NCBI GenBank assembly: GCA_012271065.1
Contig: JAAXHE010000173.1
Span: 1-43,844, forward strand
Direction of reading: 5' to 3'
DNA: 43,844 nucleotides
Source of the DNA: Candidatus Latescibacterota bacterium
Lineage (GTDB): Bacteria > Latescibacterota > UBA2968 > GCA-2709665
This document shows, piece after piece, positions 8,239-15,229 of this stretch. The notes below the pieces were generated by a model. That model was not told where the DNA came from and made no database searches. It saw only the letters and a list, made by a program, of their open reading frames with translations. A program made the position numbers and the translations under genes. The number at the start of each line of letters is the position of its first letter. The stretch's first letter is position 1.

Positions 8239-8341
8239 GCGCCTGCCTGTGCAGTGCCCTGCGCTGCAGGCAGGCCCACAAGGAAGCCCCTGCAAGGCGG
8301 CAGGGTGATGACTACGAGACCACCGGTGCGGGCAAGATGCC
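8239..8341. repeat. Cluster of intergenic palindromes (REP-like)
   Basis: Two palindromes stand out. GCCTGCCTG pairs with CAGGCAGGC about 17 bases later (about 8240-8274), and GCGGGCA-AGA-TGCCCGC lies near 8328-8344. The second, with its flank GCTCCCAGG, resembles dispersed GC-rich intergenic repeats common in uncultivated bacterial genomes. That resemblance is from memory and was not searched. Confidence 0.45.
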
Positions 8342-8386
8342 CGCGCTCCCAGGACGAGGGACGATTTTGGGCGCGCGACCTTCGGA

Positions 8387-8417
8387 CAAAATAAAACCCA
8401 CCCGCAATGCGAGTGGG
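8387..8417 (-). terminator. Rho-independent terminator-like hairpin
   Basis: On the minus strand CCCAC (with an inner CGCATTGCG stem, one mismatch between them) pairs with GTGGG at 8397-8417 and is followed by TTTTATTTTGTCC. The nearest upstream minus-strand gene ends at 8854, so the transcript that stops here has either a 430-base 3' tail or an unrecognised source in the gap. Confidence 0.6.
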
Positions 8418-8853
8418 CGTGTTACGATCAATCACAATGAGCCCGGTGACGCCTGCAACAGACGGGCTTCACCAGACAAACAAACGACGTTTTCCTTAGT
8501 TCTCGCCCCGTAGGATTTTCGGGGGAGGGGGGTTATAAACCCTTGTTTTTATTGAGTTTATAAGGATCATGTCGTTCCCCGACAACTTCGCGATATTCTT
8601 CAAGTGACCGGGAACTTCGGGCACTCCTGCATAGATTAACAAGACGAATATAATCAATGAGTTTTGCTTTGTCAAGGCATTTTGGAAAAAATCCAATACA
8701 CCTGCTACCTCGTCAAAAGCCCCTCTATACCTTGATCGACCTCCGACAATTTCAGGTTCCGCGTCTTTTCGTGAGTTTCTATGCTAACGCGGCGTCACCC
8801 TGCTCAGCCCCGTGCAGAAAACCTGCACGCAGGCAGGCCGTAAAAGCCAGACC

Positions 8854-10122
8854 CTACCCGTCCATATCCACCGTATATCTGACGCAATCCGCCGCGAAGT
8901 CCTCCGGCTTTTCCATGTCGTCCCAGCCCATGCGGCGATACTGCTCCGGAAGCGTAATGATCAGTTGACCGGTTCTCCTGTCTTCGTACCACCCGAAGTT
9001 GGTATATCTCACGTTTTCGTGCGCATCGTCGGGCCGGTCCTGAATCAGCCGGACCGAGTCCTTCACGATACACGCGTTGCTGGTGTCGAATTCGGCGATC
9101 TGCAACGGATATCGAGGGATCTGCCCATAAACCGGTCCGTCCAGGATATTGGCGATCCAGTAGGTCTTCCCGGTAACGGAGGAATCATAGAAGGCCGTAC
9201 AGGAGGCGGGCGTCCAGACGTTCGACCCGTCGTCGTAGACCAGCGGCGCCGGCTGCGTCCAGTTCATCCCGCCATCCTCCGAGACAGCGGTAAAAGGGAT
9301 TGTATAGCTGCCCGTCGCCTCGTTGCCCTGGCATCTCATGGTGGCGAACAGCGCGCCTGATTCCAGCGCCGTGATCGATGGTTCGCAGCATCCAATTCTG
9401 GATTTCCCGGACGGTACTTCGATAAAATTCCCGAACTCCCAGTCAAATCCGCTCCGGTCTTCATTCCAGTGTCCCCTCGCGCAGACCACCCTGAAGCACC
9501 AGGGTCTGGTACCGTCCAGTCGTTCGTACTCCGTGAAAGGCGCAAGCACCGACCCGTCCGCCATCCAGATGCAGTGGGTTCCGTTGAGGATTCCGCCGCG
9601 AACGCCATACTCGAAGCCGGGGCCCCAGCGGTCCGCGTCGAAACCGTCCCCCCGGGCGACAATCTGGACCGGGTCGCTCCACGTCGTTCCCTGGTCTGCG
9701 GATATGCTGTAGAATGCCCGGTAAGCGCCCTGATTGATGTAGCCGTAGCATCGCTTGTCTGCCCTTTGCCCCCTGAAAAACCTCACCAGCACGTCGTTCT
9801 TCGTATCCAGGCTGAATCCCGCCGGCATCAGCTGTTCTTCGGCGATTCCGACGTCGAAGCGTACCCGCGTTCCTAATTCGGTCCACTGCGATCCGTTGTC
9901 GTCCGAGACCCTCGCCCAGTTGCCGTCGTAGCAGGCGTCCAGCGTTGTGCGTCCGTCGTCGTGATTCACCCACTGGAGGAGCTCGGACGTCACGGTTTCG
10001 ACCATTCTCTCACCGGTCGCGCCCGTGTACGTCTGTCCGCTGGCGTAGAACGCGTGAAGCCCGTCGCTGGGTATATAGGTGTTTTTGTCAACACCGGCGC
10101 CGACTCGCTCGTTTTCTTTCAT
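8854..10122 (-). CDS. BNR/Asp-box (sialidase-fold) six-bladed propeller protein
   Basis: A 422-residue protein with at least three Asp-box motifs (SxDxGxxW): SDDNGSQWT, SADQGTTWS and SEDGGMNWT. These mark the sialidase/BNR propeller fold used by exo-sialidases and other glycan or ester enzymes. There is no signal peptide, which is unusual for secreted sialidases. The start ATG at 10122 has GAGGAG about 9 bases upstream. The catalytic arginine triad and tyrosine of true sialidases cannot be assigned by eye, so the substrate is open. The next upstream gene (10185-10985) is on the same strand 62 bases away, suggesting a two-gene unit for sugar or sugar-acid breakdown. Confidence 0.75.
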   Translation of the reverse strand: MKENERVGAGVDKNTYIPSDGLHAFYASGQTYTGATGERMVETVTSELLQWVNHDDGRTTLDACYDGNWARVSDDNGSQWTELGTRVRFDVGIAEEQLMPAGFSLDTKNDVLVRFFRGQRADKRCYGYINQGAYRAFYSISADQGTTWSDPVQIVARGDGFDADRWGPGFEYGVRGGILNGTHCIWMADGSVLAPFTEYERLDGTRPWCFRVVCARGHWNEDRSGFDWEFGNFIEVPSGKSRIGCCEPSITALESGALFATMRCQGNEATGSYTIPFTAVSEDGGMNWTQPAPLVYDDGSNVWTPASCTAFYDSSVTGKTYWIANILDGPVYGQIPRYPLQIAEFDTSNACIVKDSVRLIQDRPDDAHENVRYTNFGWYEDRRTGQLIITLPEQYRRMGWDDMEKPEDFAADCVRYTVDMDG

Positions 10123-10184
10123 TTTGGTGGTCTCCTCTATGTCCGGCGTGATCTGTCATGTGGCCGTTGTACCGCGCGTCCGGT

Positions 10185-10985
10185 TCATCCCGTGACAGCG
10201 TCGAGCGGTATATCGCCGACTTTTCTGATCCACGCCTGCGCCCAGGGCGCGGATTCGATGCCGATATCGCATGTGGTATTGGCAAGAAAGACGATGCTTT
10301 CAATGCGACCTTCCCGGAGCCACCGGAGGCCCAGTTCGCACTGGTGCTCCATTTGCGGGATGGAAACCGGGCGCCGGTTATGGAAGTCCCAGAGATAACA
10401 CCCCAGGGAAACCCGGCCGCCTGGATTGATCGATTCGAGGCGGTCCAGGTTCCGTTCAAGGTCCTTCAGATCGTCAGAATTCCAGGTCCAGAGATTGACG
10501 ACGTCGCAGTGTTCGAGGTAGGGGGCGACGGGTAGGTCGAGCTGCTTGATGTAGAGGACGACCCAGAGGTCCAGCCGTCTGTCGGCAACGTTCAGTCGCG
10601 GTCGAATGTCCGCGAGGTCATCCACGCTGAGGGCGCCCCTGCCGTTCTTTCGCATGAAGTCGTCCAGATAGACGCCCGTGACGTTGGGATTCTTCTCGGC
10701 AAGATCCAATACGCGCTGCAGTTCGTCACCTTCCACCTGGCCGCCGCTGCCCACGATGGACCAGGTGACCTGTTTCAGCGAGGAAAAGGTAACGGCAAAC
10801 TGATCGTAAGGGTACGCGGGCAGGCCGCGCCAGCGGATCATATGGAGATTGGGGACGTCCAGGTATAGCGCCCCTTCGGCGGGCGTCATCCGGGACCCCT
10901 GCGTGTATCCGGCGGACGTGAGCGAGTCGTTGTCCGAACCCGCTACACAGGTGAAGATCCAGAGCCTGTCGCGTACGGTTTCCAT
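10185..10985 (-). CDS. Uncharacterised protein, probably a TIM-barrel-like enzyme
   Basis: A 266-residue protein that I cannot assign to a family. The start ATG at 10985 is preferred over an earlier one at 11069 because AAAGG lies 6 bases upstream of it and the added 28 residues look non-coding. Alternating beta-strand and helix segments end in acidic or aromatic tips typical of barrel enzymes: GVYLDDFM, DLWVVLYIK, DVVNLWTWN, GCYLWDFHN and SIVFLANTT. No signal peptide is seen. It is upstream of, and co-oriented with, the BNR protein, so a glycoside- or sugar-related function is a reasonable guess, with no direct evidence. Confidence 0.6.
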   Translation of the reverse strand: METVRDRLWIFTCVAGSDNDSLTSAGYTQGSRMTPAEGALYLDVPNLHMIRWRGLPAYPYDQFAVTFSSLKQVTWSIVGSGGQVEGDELQRVLDLAEKNPNVTGVYLDDFMRKNGRGALSVDDLADIRPRLNVADRRLDLWVVLYIKQLDLPVAPYLEHCDVVNLWTWNSDDLKDLERNLDRLESINPGGRVSLGCYLWDFHNRRPVSIPQMEHQCELGLRWLREGRIESIVFLANTTCDIGIESAPWAQAWIRKVGDIPLDAVTG

Positions 10986-11424
10986 TGGATGCCTTTCGCT
11001 TGCAAGAAACGTCTCAAAGGACGGCGCCAGCGTGAACGGTCGAACGGGCGCCTTATTACGTCGACTCAAGGCTGAACCGCATTGTGAAGCGACGAGACCA
11101 TACGTGAGTCAGGACGCAGACCCCAATGGCGAAAGAAAGCGGAATTGCGGGAGCGTGTCAACGGAAACCAGAAGCGGAATTGGAGGCCGCATGTCACACG
11201 GCTTCTGCCGGGCGCGGCAGCCGATGCGGCGGAGCCCTGCGCCCAGGTCAACCACCGCCTGACGGGTTTTACAGTCAATTTCTGACCAGCCTGGCGTACG
11301 ATTTGCGTGGAAAAAACCCGCGCGGCGTGAAGGAGACAAGCTGCCGGGCGATATTTCGAGTGTGCCTGAAGGCCGCATTTGCGTGAATGACGCCGCGTCA
11401 ACATCACATTAAAGGAATACGGAT
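10986..11424. other. 439-base divergent gap between the barrel-like protein and the helicase
   Basis: Both flanking genes point away from this GC-rich gap, so it should hold two promoters, but I see no box pair close to consensus. The only clear signal is the helicase ribosome site at 11411-11416. Confidence 0.5.
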
Positions 11425-14382
11425 TTGAAACGTGCGCACCGTCGTCATTCGGACTCCGGGAAATCCATGTGCGCCGGACGATCCGGCCTGGCCTCGTTCG
11501 TGTTCCGGTTCCTGCGTCCGGGACATGCCGGAGCGGTCAGGTTGACGGGTGAAAGGCTGATCCTGGAACGCCGGTCCCGGTCTATGGTTATCCCCTTTCG
11601 GGAAATTGAGACCGCGGAGATGGGGCCTGGGTGGTTCTGGGGCCGCTTGCGAGTACGTCTGGCCTCCGGCGATGTAACGGTGTCCGGACTGTCTAAACCG
11701 GCCGCGCAATTGTTCGGCGACGCGCTCTTGCGCGCAAGAGTCGATTGGTGGCAAGACGCCCTGGATTCACACATCGAAACGATAACTTCCGTTTACGACC
11801 GTCTGGCTCAGTTTACCGACCCGCCGAGGTATGTGGCGCGTACTTTCTTTTCCCCAATCGAATACGACGCCAAAGACGTGGCCGCACGGTTCCCCTCCCA
11901 GTGGCCCGAACAGCTGTCCGACGTCGCGGAAATCCGAATGCTGAAGGCGATTCAGGACTTCTCGGATGACTCCGAACGTTGGCGGACGAGAGCCTGCGAC
12001 ACGTTTGTGGCCAACGAGCTGGTGCGATCCAGGGAATTCTTCGACGGGGTCGAGGCGAGGCCGCTCACGGACGAGCAGCGTAGAGCGGTTGTCGTCGATG
12101 AAGACCGCAACCTGATCGTTGCAGCGGCCGGGAGCGGCAAGACGTCGGTCATCGTTGCCAAGGCGGGCTGGCTCATTCAGAAGGGTTACCGGCGTCCATC
12201 GGAACTGCTTCTGCTTGCATTCGCCAAAGATGCCCAGGAAGAAATGGTGGAAAGGGTCCGGAAACGCCTCGGGGATCGGGTGGAAGCCGAGCTCACGGTC
12301 CGAACGTTCCACAGCCTGGGCATGTCGATCATCGGCGAAGTGGAACGCAGGCGCCCGGCCGTGGCCAGGGCCGCGGTAGATGAACAAGCCCTGTTCGATC
12401 TGCTGAGGGGCATCGTTCGCGACCTCGTCGCCGATCCCAGGTTCTCGGAGGTCATGCTCAAATGGTTCGCAGAACATTTCGCTCCGTACCGAAGCGAGTT
12501 CGAATTCCAGACCCAGGGAGCGTATTGGGCCTATCTCCGGGACAACGGCGTCCGATCCCTGAAAGGCGAGAAACTCAAGAGTTTCGAAGAATGCGAGATC
12601 GCCAACTTCCTTTACCTCAACGGCGTGGCCTATGAGTACGAACGCGATTACGAACACGAAACCGCCACGCCGGAGAAGAGGCAATACCAGCCCGACTTCT
12701 ACCTTCCCGACGCGGGGATATACATTGAACACATTGCACTTTCGGAATCGAACAATACGCCCCCCTTTATCGACCGCCGAAAATACCTCAGGTCATTGGA
12801 CTGGAAGAGACGCCTGCACGTGGAACATGGCACCGTACTCGTGGAGACCTACAGTCACGAAAAGAAAGCGGGCAGACTGATCCTGAACCTGGAGGAAAAA
12901 TTAGCCGCCCATGGGGTAACGCTGTCTCCGATCCCATCCGAGGAGACCTTTTCCGTCCTTGAACAGCAAGGTCGAATCGACCCTTTCACGCGTCTGGTTG
13001 CGACGTTCCTCCATCATTACAAGGGTGCGCAACTTTCGGCAAACGACGTGGCCCGTCGCGCCGCCGGGGCGCCATTCCGTCCTCGGGCAGAGGCCTTCCT
13101 GACCGTTTTCATTCCTGTATATGAGCGTTACCAGGAATCGCTTGCAAGGAAGCGGCAAATTGACTTCCACGACATGATCGCCATCGCGACAGAACACGTG
13201 CAAAGTGGGCGCTACCGCAACCGGTATGGCTACATACTCGTCGATGAGTTTCAGGATATTTCGGCCGGGAGAGCGCGACTGCTTAAGGCGTTGCTGGACA
13301 CATCGAATACCGCACAGCTGTTTGCCGTCGGCGACGACTGGCAGGCCATCTTCCGCTTTGCAGGTTCGGACATCGCCATTATGCGAGAGTTCACGGCACA
13401 TTTTGGCGAGAGCGAACGCGTCGACATGGAGACGACGTTCAGATGTACGGATCGTATCTCCGATCTCGCTACCCGATTCGTGCTCAGCAACCCCGCTCAG
13501 ATTCGCAAGCGTGTTTCATCCATCTTCAATGCGGACGTGCCGTGCGTGCATGTAATGGTCGCCCGGGAAACGTGCCCCGATCCGCTGGCGGAGGCGTTGA
13601 ACGAAATTGCTGCACATACAGCCGGTGACGACGAGCCCGCTACGGTTCTGCTGCTGGGCCGGTACCGGCACAACAGGCCCCAGAATATAGGCACGTTGGC
13701 GCGAGCGCATTTCAATCTTGAACTCACGTTCATGACTGTCCACGGATCCAAGGGCCTTGAGGCCGACTACGTGGTGGTACTCGACCTGTGCTCCGGAAAG
13801 TACGGCTTCCCCACCGGGATCGTCGACGACCCCCTGCTGGACCTCGTTCTGGCTGCGCCGGAAGCATTTCCAAACGCCGAGGAGCGCCGCCTGTTCTATG
13901 TCGCGGTCACCCGCGCCAGGCGCGGCGTCTATCTCCTTGCCGATTTCGGAACGCCTTCGGCTTTCGTCGAGGAGTTGATGAACGACGGCTATGACGTAGA
14001 GGTTCATGGAGAGCAGCCGAAACGGGATGTTCCGTGCCCCGGATGCATCCACGGACGGCTGCAGCGGAGAGGCAGCGTTCGGGACAGGGGGATATTCTAC
14101 GGTTGTTCGCTCTGGCCGTATTGCGAGTTTCGACAGCCCGGGTGTCCCCATTGCAGGACTGGTTTACAGGCTAAAGTTGATGGGAACTACCTTTGCCTGG
14201 ACTGCCGGAAGGGTGTTGAAGGATGTCCGACGTGCTTTGGATGGCTGCTGGAGAAGAGGGGAAAATACGGACGGTTCATCGGTTGTTCGAACTGGCCCAA
14301 CTGCAAATATACCCGAAATGTCCAGGAGAAGCGGCTGGCACGTTCAAAGGATGTCCAAGAAAACAGACGGACGCGTAAGTGA
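11425..14382 (+). CDS. UvrD/Rep superfamily 1 DNA helicase, HelD (helicase IV)-like, with C-terminal topoisomerase-type zinc fingers
   Basis: A 985-residue protein. Residues about 20-105 match the N-terminal domain of DNA helicase IV. Walker A AAAGSGKTS lies at about 232-240 and Walker B DEFQD near 606. The later motifs TVHGSKGLEADYVV and LFYVAVTRARRG are clear SF1A signatures. Between the helicase halves (about 410-480) is the PDFYLPDAG-x-YIEH segment found in helicase IV relatives, resembling a degenerate PD-(D/E)XK fold. The last 120 residues carry Cys4 zinc fingers of the topoisomerase I type (CPGC...GC...YC and CPTC...GC...NC) with a middle CPHC...CLDC pair. This tail is absent from E. 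coli HelD. The TTG start at 11425 is supported by AAAGGA 8 bases before it; ATG at 11467 is the alternative. Role: 3'-5' unwinding in repair or recombination. Confidence 0.9.
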   Translation: MKRAHRRHSDSGKSMCAGRSGLASFVFRFLRPGHAGAVRLTGERLILERRSRSMVIPFREIETAEMGPGWFWGRLRVRLASGDVTVSGLSKPAAQLFGDALLRARVDWWQDALDSHIETITSVYDRLAQFTDPPRYVARTFFSPIEYDAKDVAARFPSQWPEQLSDVAEIRMLKAIQDFSDDSERWRTRACDTFVANELVRSREFFDGVEARPLTDEQRRAVVVDEDRNLIVAAAGSGKTSVIVAKAGWLIQKGYRRPSELLLLAFAKDAQEEMVERVRKRLGDRVEAELTVRTFHSLGMSIIGEVERRRPAVARAAVDEQALFDLLRGIVRDLVADPRFSEVMLKWFAEHFAPYRSEFEFQTQGAYWAYLRDNGVRSLKGEKLKSFEECEIANFLYLNGVAYEYERDYEHETATPEKRQYQPDFYLPDAGIYIEHIALSESNNTPPFIDRRKYLRSLDWKRRLHVEHGTVLVETYSHEKKAGRLILNLEEKLAAHGVTLSPIPSEETFSVLEQQGRIDPFTRLVATFLHHYKGAQLSANDVARRAAGAPFRPRAEAFLTVFIPVYERYQESLARKRQIDFHDMIAIATEHVQSGRYRNRYGYILVDEFQDISAGRARLLKALLDTSNTAQLFAVGDDWQAIFRFAGSDIAIMREFTAHFGESERVDMETTFRCTDRISDLATRFVLSNPAQIRKRVSSIFNADVPCVHVMVARETCPDPLAEALNEIAAHTAGDDEPATVLLLGRYRHNRPQNIGTLARAHFNLELTFMTVHGSKGLEADYVVVLDLCSGKYGFPTGIVDDPLLDLVLAAPEAFPNAEERRLFYVAVTRARRGVYLLADFGTPSAFVEELMNDGYDVEVHGEQPKRDVPCPGCIHGRLQRRGSVRDRGIFYGCSLWPYCEFRQPGCPHCRTGLQAKVDGNYLCLDCRKGVEGCPTCFGWLLEKRGKYGRFIGCSNWPNCKYTRNVQEKRLARSKDVQENRRTRK

Positions 14383-14456
14383 AGCGGCTGGGTGCGGGAC
14401 ATCTCAGATATGCGTTCGTACCCCGGGGTGGCGATCACCAAAGTTTAATTCACTAC

Positions 14457-14484
14457 TTGACAAATTTTCCGACAATTGTACAAT
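14457..14484 (+). promoter_or_regulatory. Strong sigma70-type promoter of the VapC-Phd module
   Basis: The -35 box TTGACA is at 14457-14462 and the -10 box TACAAT at 14479-14484, with 16 bases between. A GGGAGAGG ribosome site follows at 14496-14503, before the GTG start at 14509. Confidence 0.8.
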
Positions 14485-14486
14485 TG
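14473..14486. promoter_or_regulatory. Palindromic operator overlapping the -10 box
   Basis: CAATTGTACAATTG is a perfect 14-base palindrome that spans the whole -10 box. Phd-family antitoxins repress their own promoters by binding such palindromes, so this is the expected autoregulation site. The binding protein is inferred to be the product of 14909-15154. Confidence 0.7.
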
Positions 14487-14508
14487 ATAGTATCAGGGAG
14501 AGGTAATC

Positions 14509-14907
14509 GTGAACATTGTGATCGACACTTCTGCGATTATTGCGGTAATTGTAGCCGAGCCGGTGAGAGATTCGATTATCGCAGCCACGTCCGGGCATGC
14601 GCTTGTCGGTCCCGGGTCCATCCCATGGGAAATCGGCAATGCATTCTCGGCGATGATCAAGCAACGCCGCGTTCGCGTTGCGGAGGCTCAGCGCGGATTG
14701 GAGATTCTGGAAAGCATTAGGCTTCAATACGTGAACGTCGACATGTCCAATGTCCTGGCCATCGCAGCACAGGTGAACGCATACGCGTACGACGCGTACT
14801 TTCTGGACTGCGCTTTACGGCATGGGGCATCACTTTTGACGTTGGATCGAACGCTTGGACGGGCTGCAGGTCTGTTGGGTATCAAGCTCGTCAGTCTGGA
14901 GGGATGA
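14509..14907 (+). CDS. vapC: PIN-domain toxin (VapC-like ribonuclease)
   Basis: A 132-residue PIN domain. The acidic Mg-binding residues are in place: D6 (VIDTSA), E41 (IPWEIGNA), D95 and D100 (YDAYFLDCA) and D113 (LDRTL). VapC toxins cleave tRNA or rRNA when freed from the antitoxin. The start is GTG at 14509 with AGAGG 5 bases upstream. The antitoxin gene begins 1 base after the TGA, so the toxin comes first, the reverse of the usual order. Regulation is by the promoter and palindrome just upstream. The partner is a Phd-type rather than a VapB-type antitoxin, a known mixed pairing. Confidence 0.9.
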   Translation: MNIVIDTSAIIAVIVAEPVRDSIIAATSGHALVGPGSIPWEIGNAFSAMIKQRRVRVAEAQRGLEILESIRLQYVNVDMSNVLAIAAQVNAYAYDAYFLDCALRHGASLLTLDRTLGRAAGLLGIKLVSLEG

Positions 14908-14908
14908 A

Positions 14909-15154
14909 ATGGACGTGTATACCTACTCGGAAGCCAGGCAGAATTTCTCAACCGTACTCGACAAAGCCGAGGCGACGGGCAAGGTCATCATTCGTCGAAA
15001 AGACGGCAGGACCTACGCCCTTGTTCCGGAACGACCCTCCTCGTCGCCGCTGGACGTTCCGTCGATCCAGGCTGACGTCTCAAGCCGGGAAGTCGTCACG
15101 ATTATCAGAGACCAGAGACGGAGGATAAGAGGGCGGGGACGACGAACCGGATAA
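14909..15154 (+). CDS. Phd/YefM-family antitoxin
   Basis: An 81-residue protein. Residues 1-45 have the Phd/YefM pattern MDVYTYSEARQNFSTVLDKA, the DNA-binding dimer domain. The C-terminal half ends in a strongly basic RRRIRGRGRRTG tail, where toxin binding normally resides. The start ATG at 14909 lies 1 base after the toxin stop and is preferred over an in-frame ATG at 14855 inside the toxin gene. The C-terminal 58 residues are nearly repeated (50 of 58 identical) at the end of the HEPN chimera at 17533-17847. Expected function: neutralise the PIN toxin and repress the operon. Confidence 0.88.
   Translation: MDVYTYSEARQNFSTVLDKAEATGKVIIRRKDGRTYALVPERPSSSPLDVPSIQADVSSREVVTIIRDQRRRIRGRGRRTG
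14979..15154 (+). repeat. Copy A of a duplicated Phd C-terminal segment
   Basis: From GGCAAGGTC to the stop codon this segment matches 17674-17847. Similarity continues past both stop codons (ATCGGGCG then GAAATG and ATGACTGACG here; ATCGGGCG, GAAATG and ATGACCGACG there), which shows that DNA was duplicated and not only a domain converging. Confidence 0.85.
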
Positions 15155-15229
15155 TAACCCATCGGGCGCGACCTCGCTGAAATGACTGACGTATCGAGGT
15201 CGTGTCGATGAGTGGGCATTTTACTCTGA

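Larger units (their letters stand above)
8139..8853. other. 715-base gap without a recognised gene
   Basis: This holds GC-rich palindromes (8239-8341), a minus-strand terminator-like hairpin (8387-8417), and AT-richer sequence with a purine run near 8520-8533. A short hairpin, GTGCAG-AAAAC-CTGCAC, lies near 8812-8828 just beyond the BNR gene stop. Open frames here are short and have no protein-like composition. Confidence 0.6.

Noticed and set aside
8812..8828. Hairpin GTGCAG-AAAAC-CTGCAC as a terminator of the BNR gene
   Set aside because: The stem is only 6 bp and neither strand has a following U-tract.
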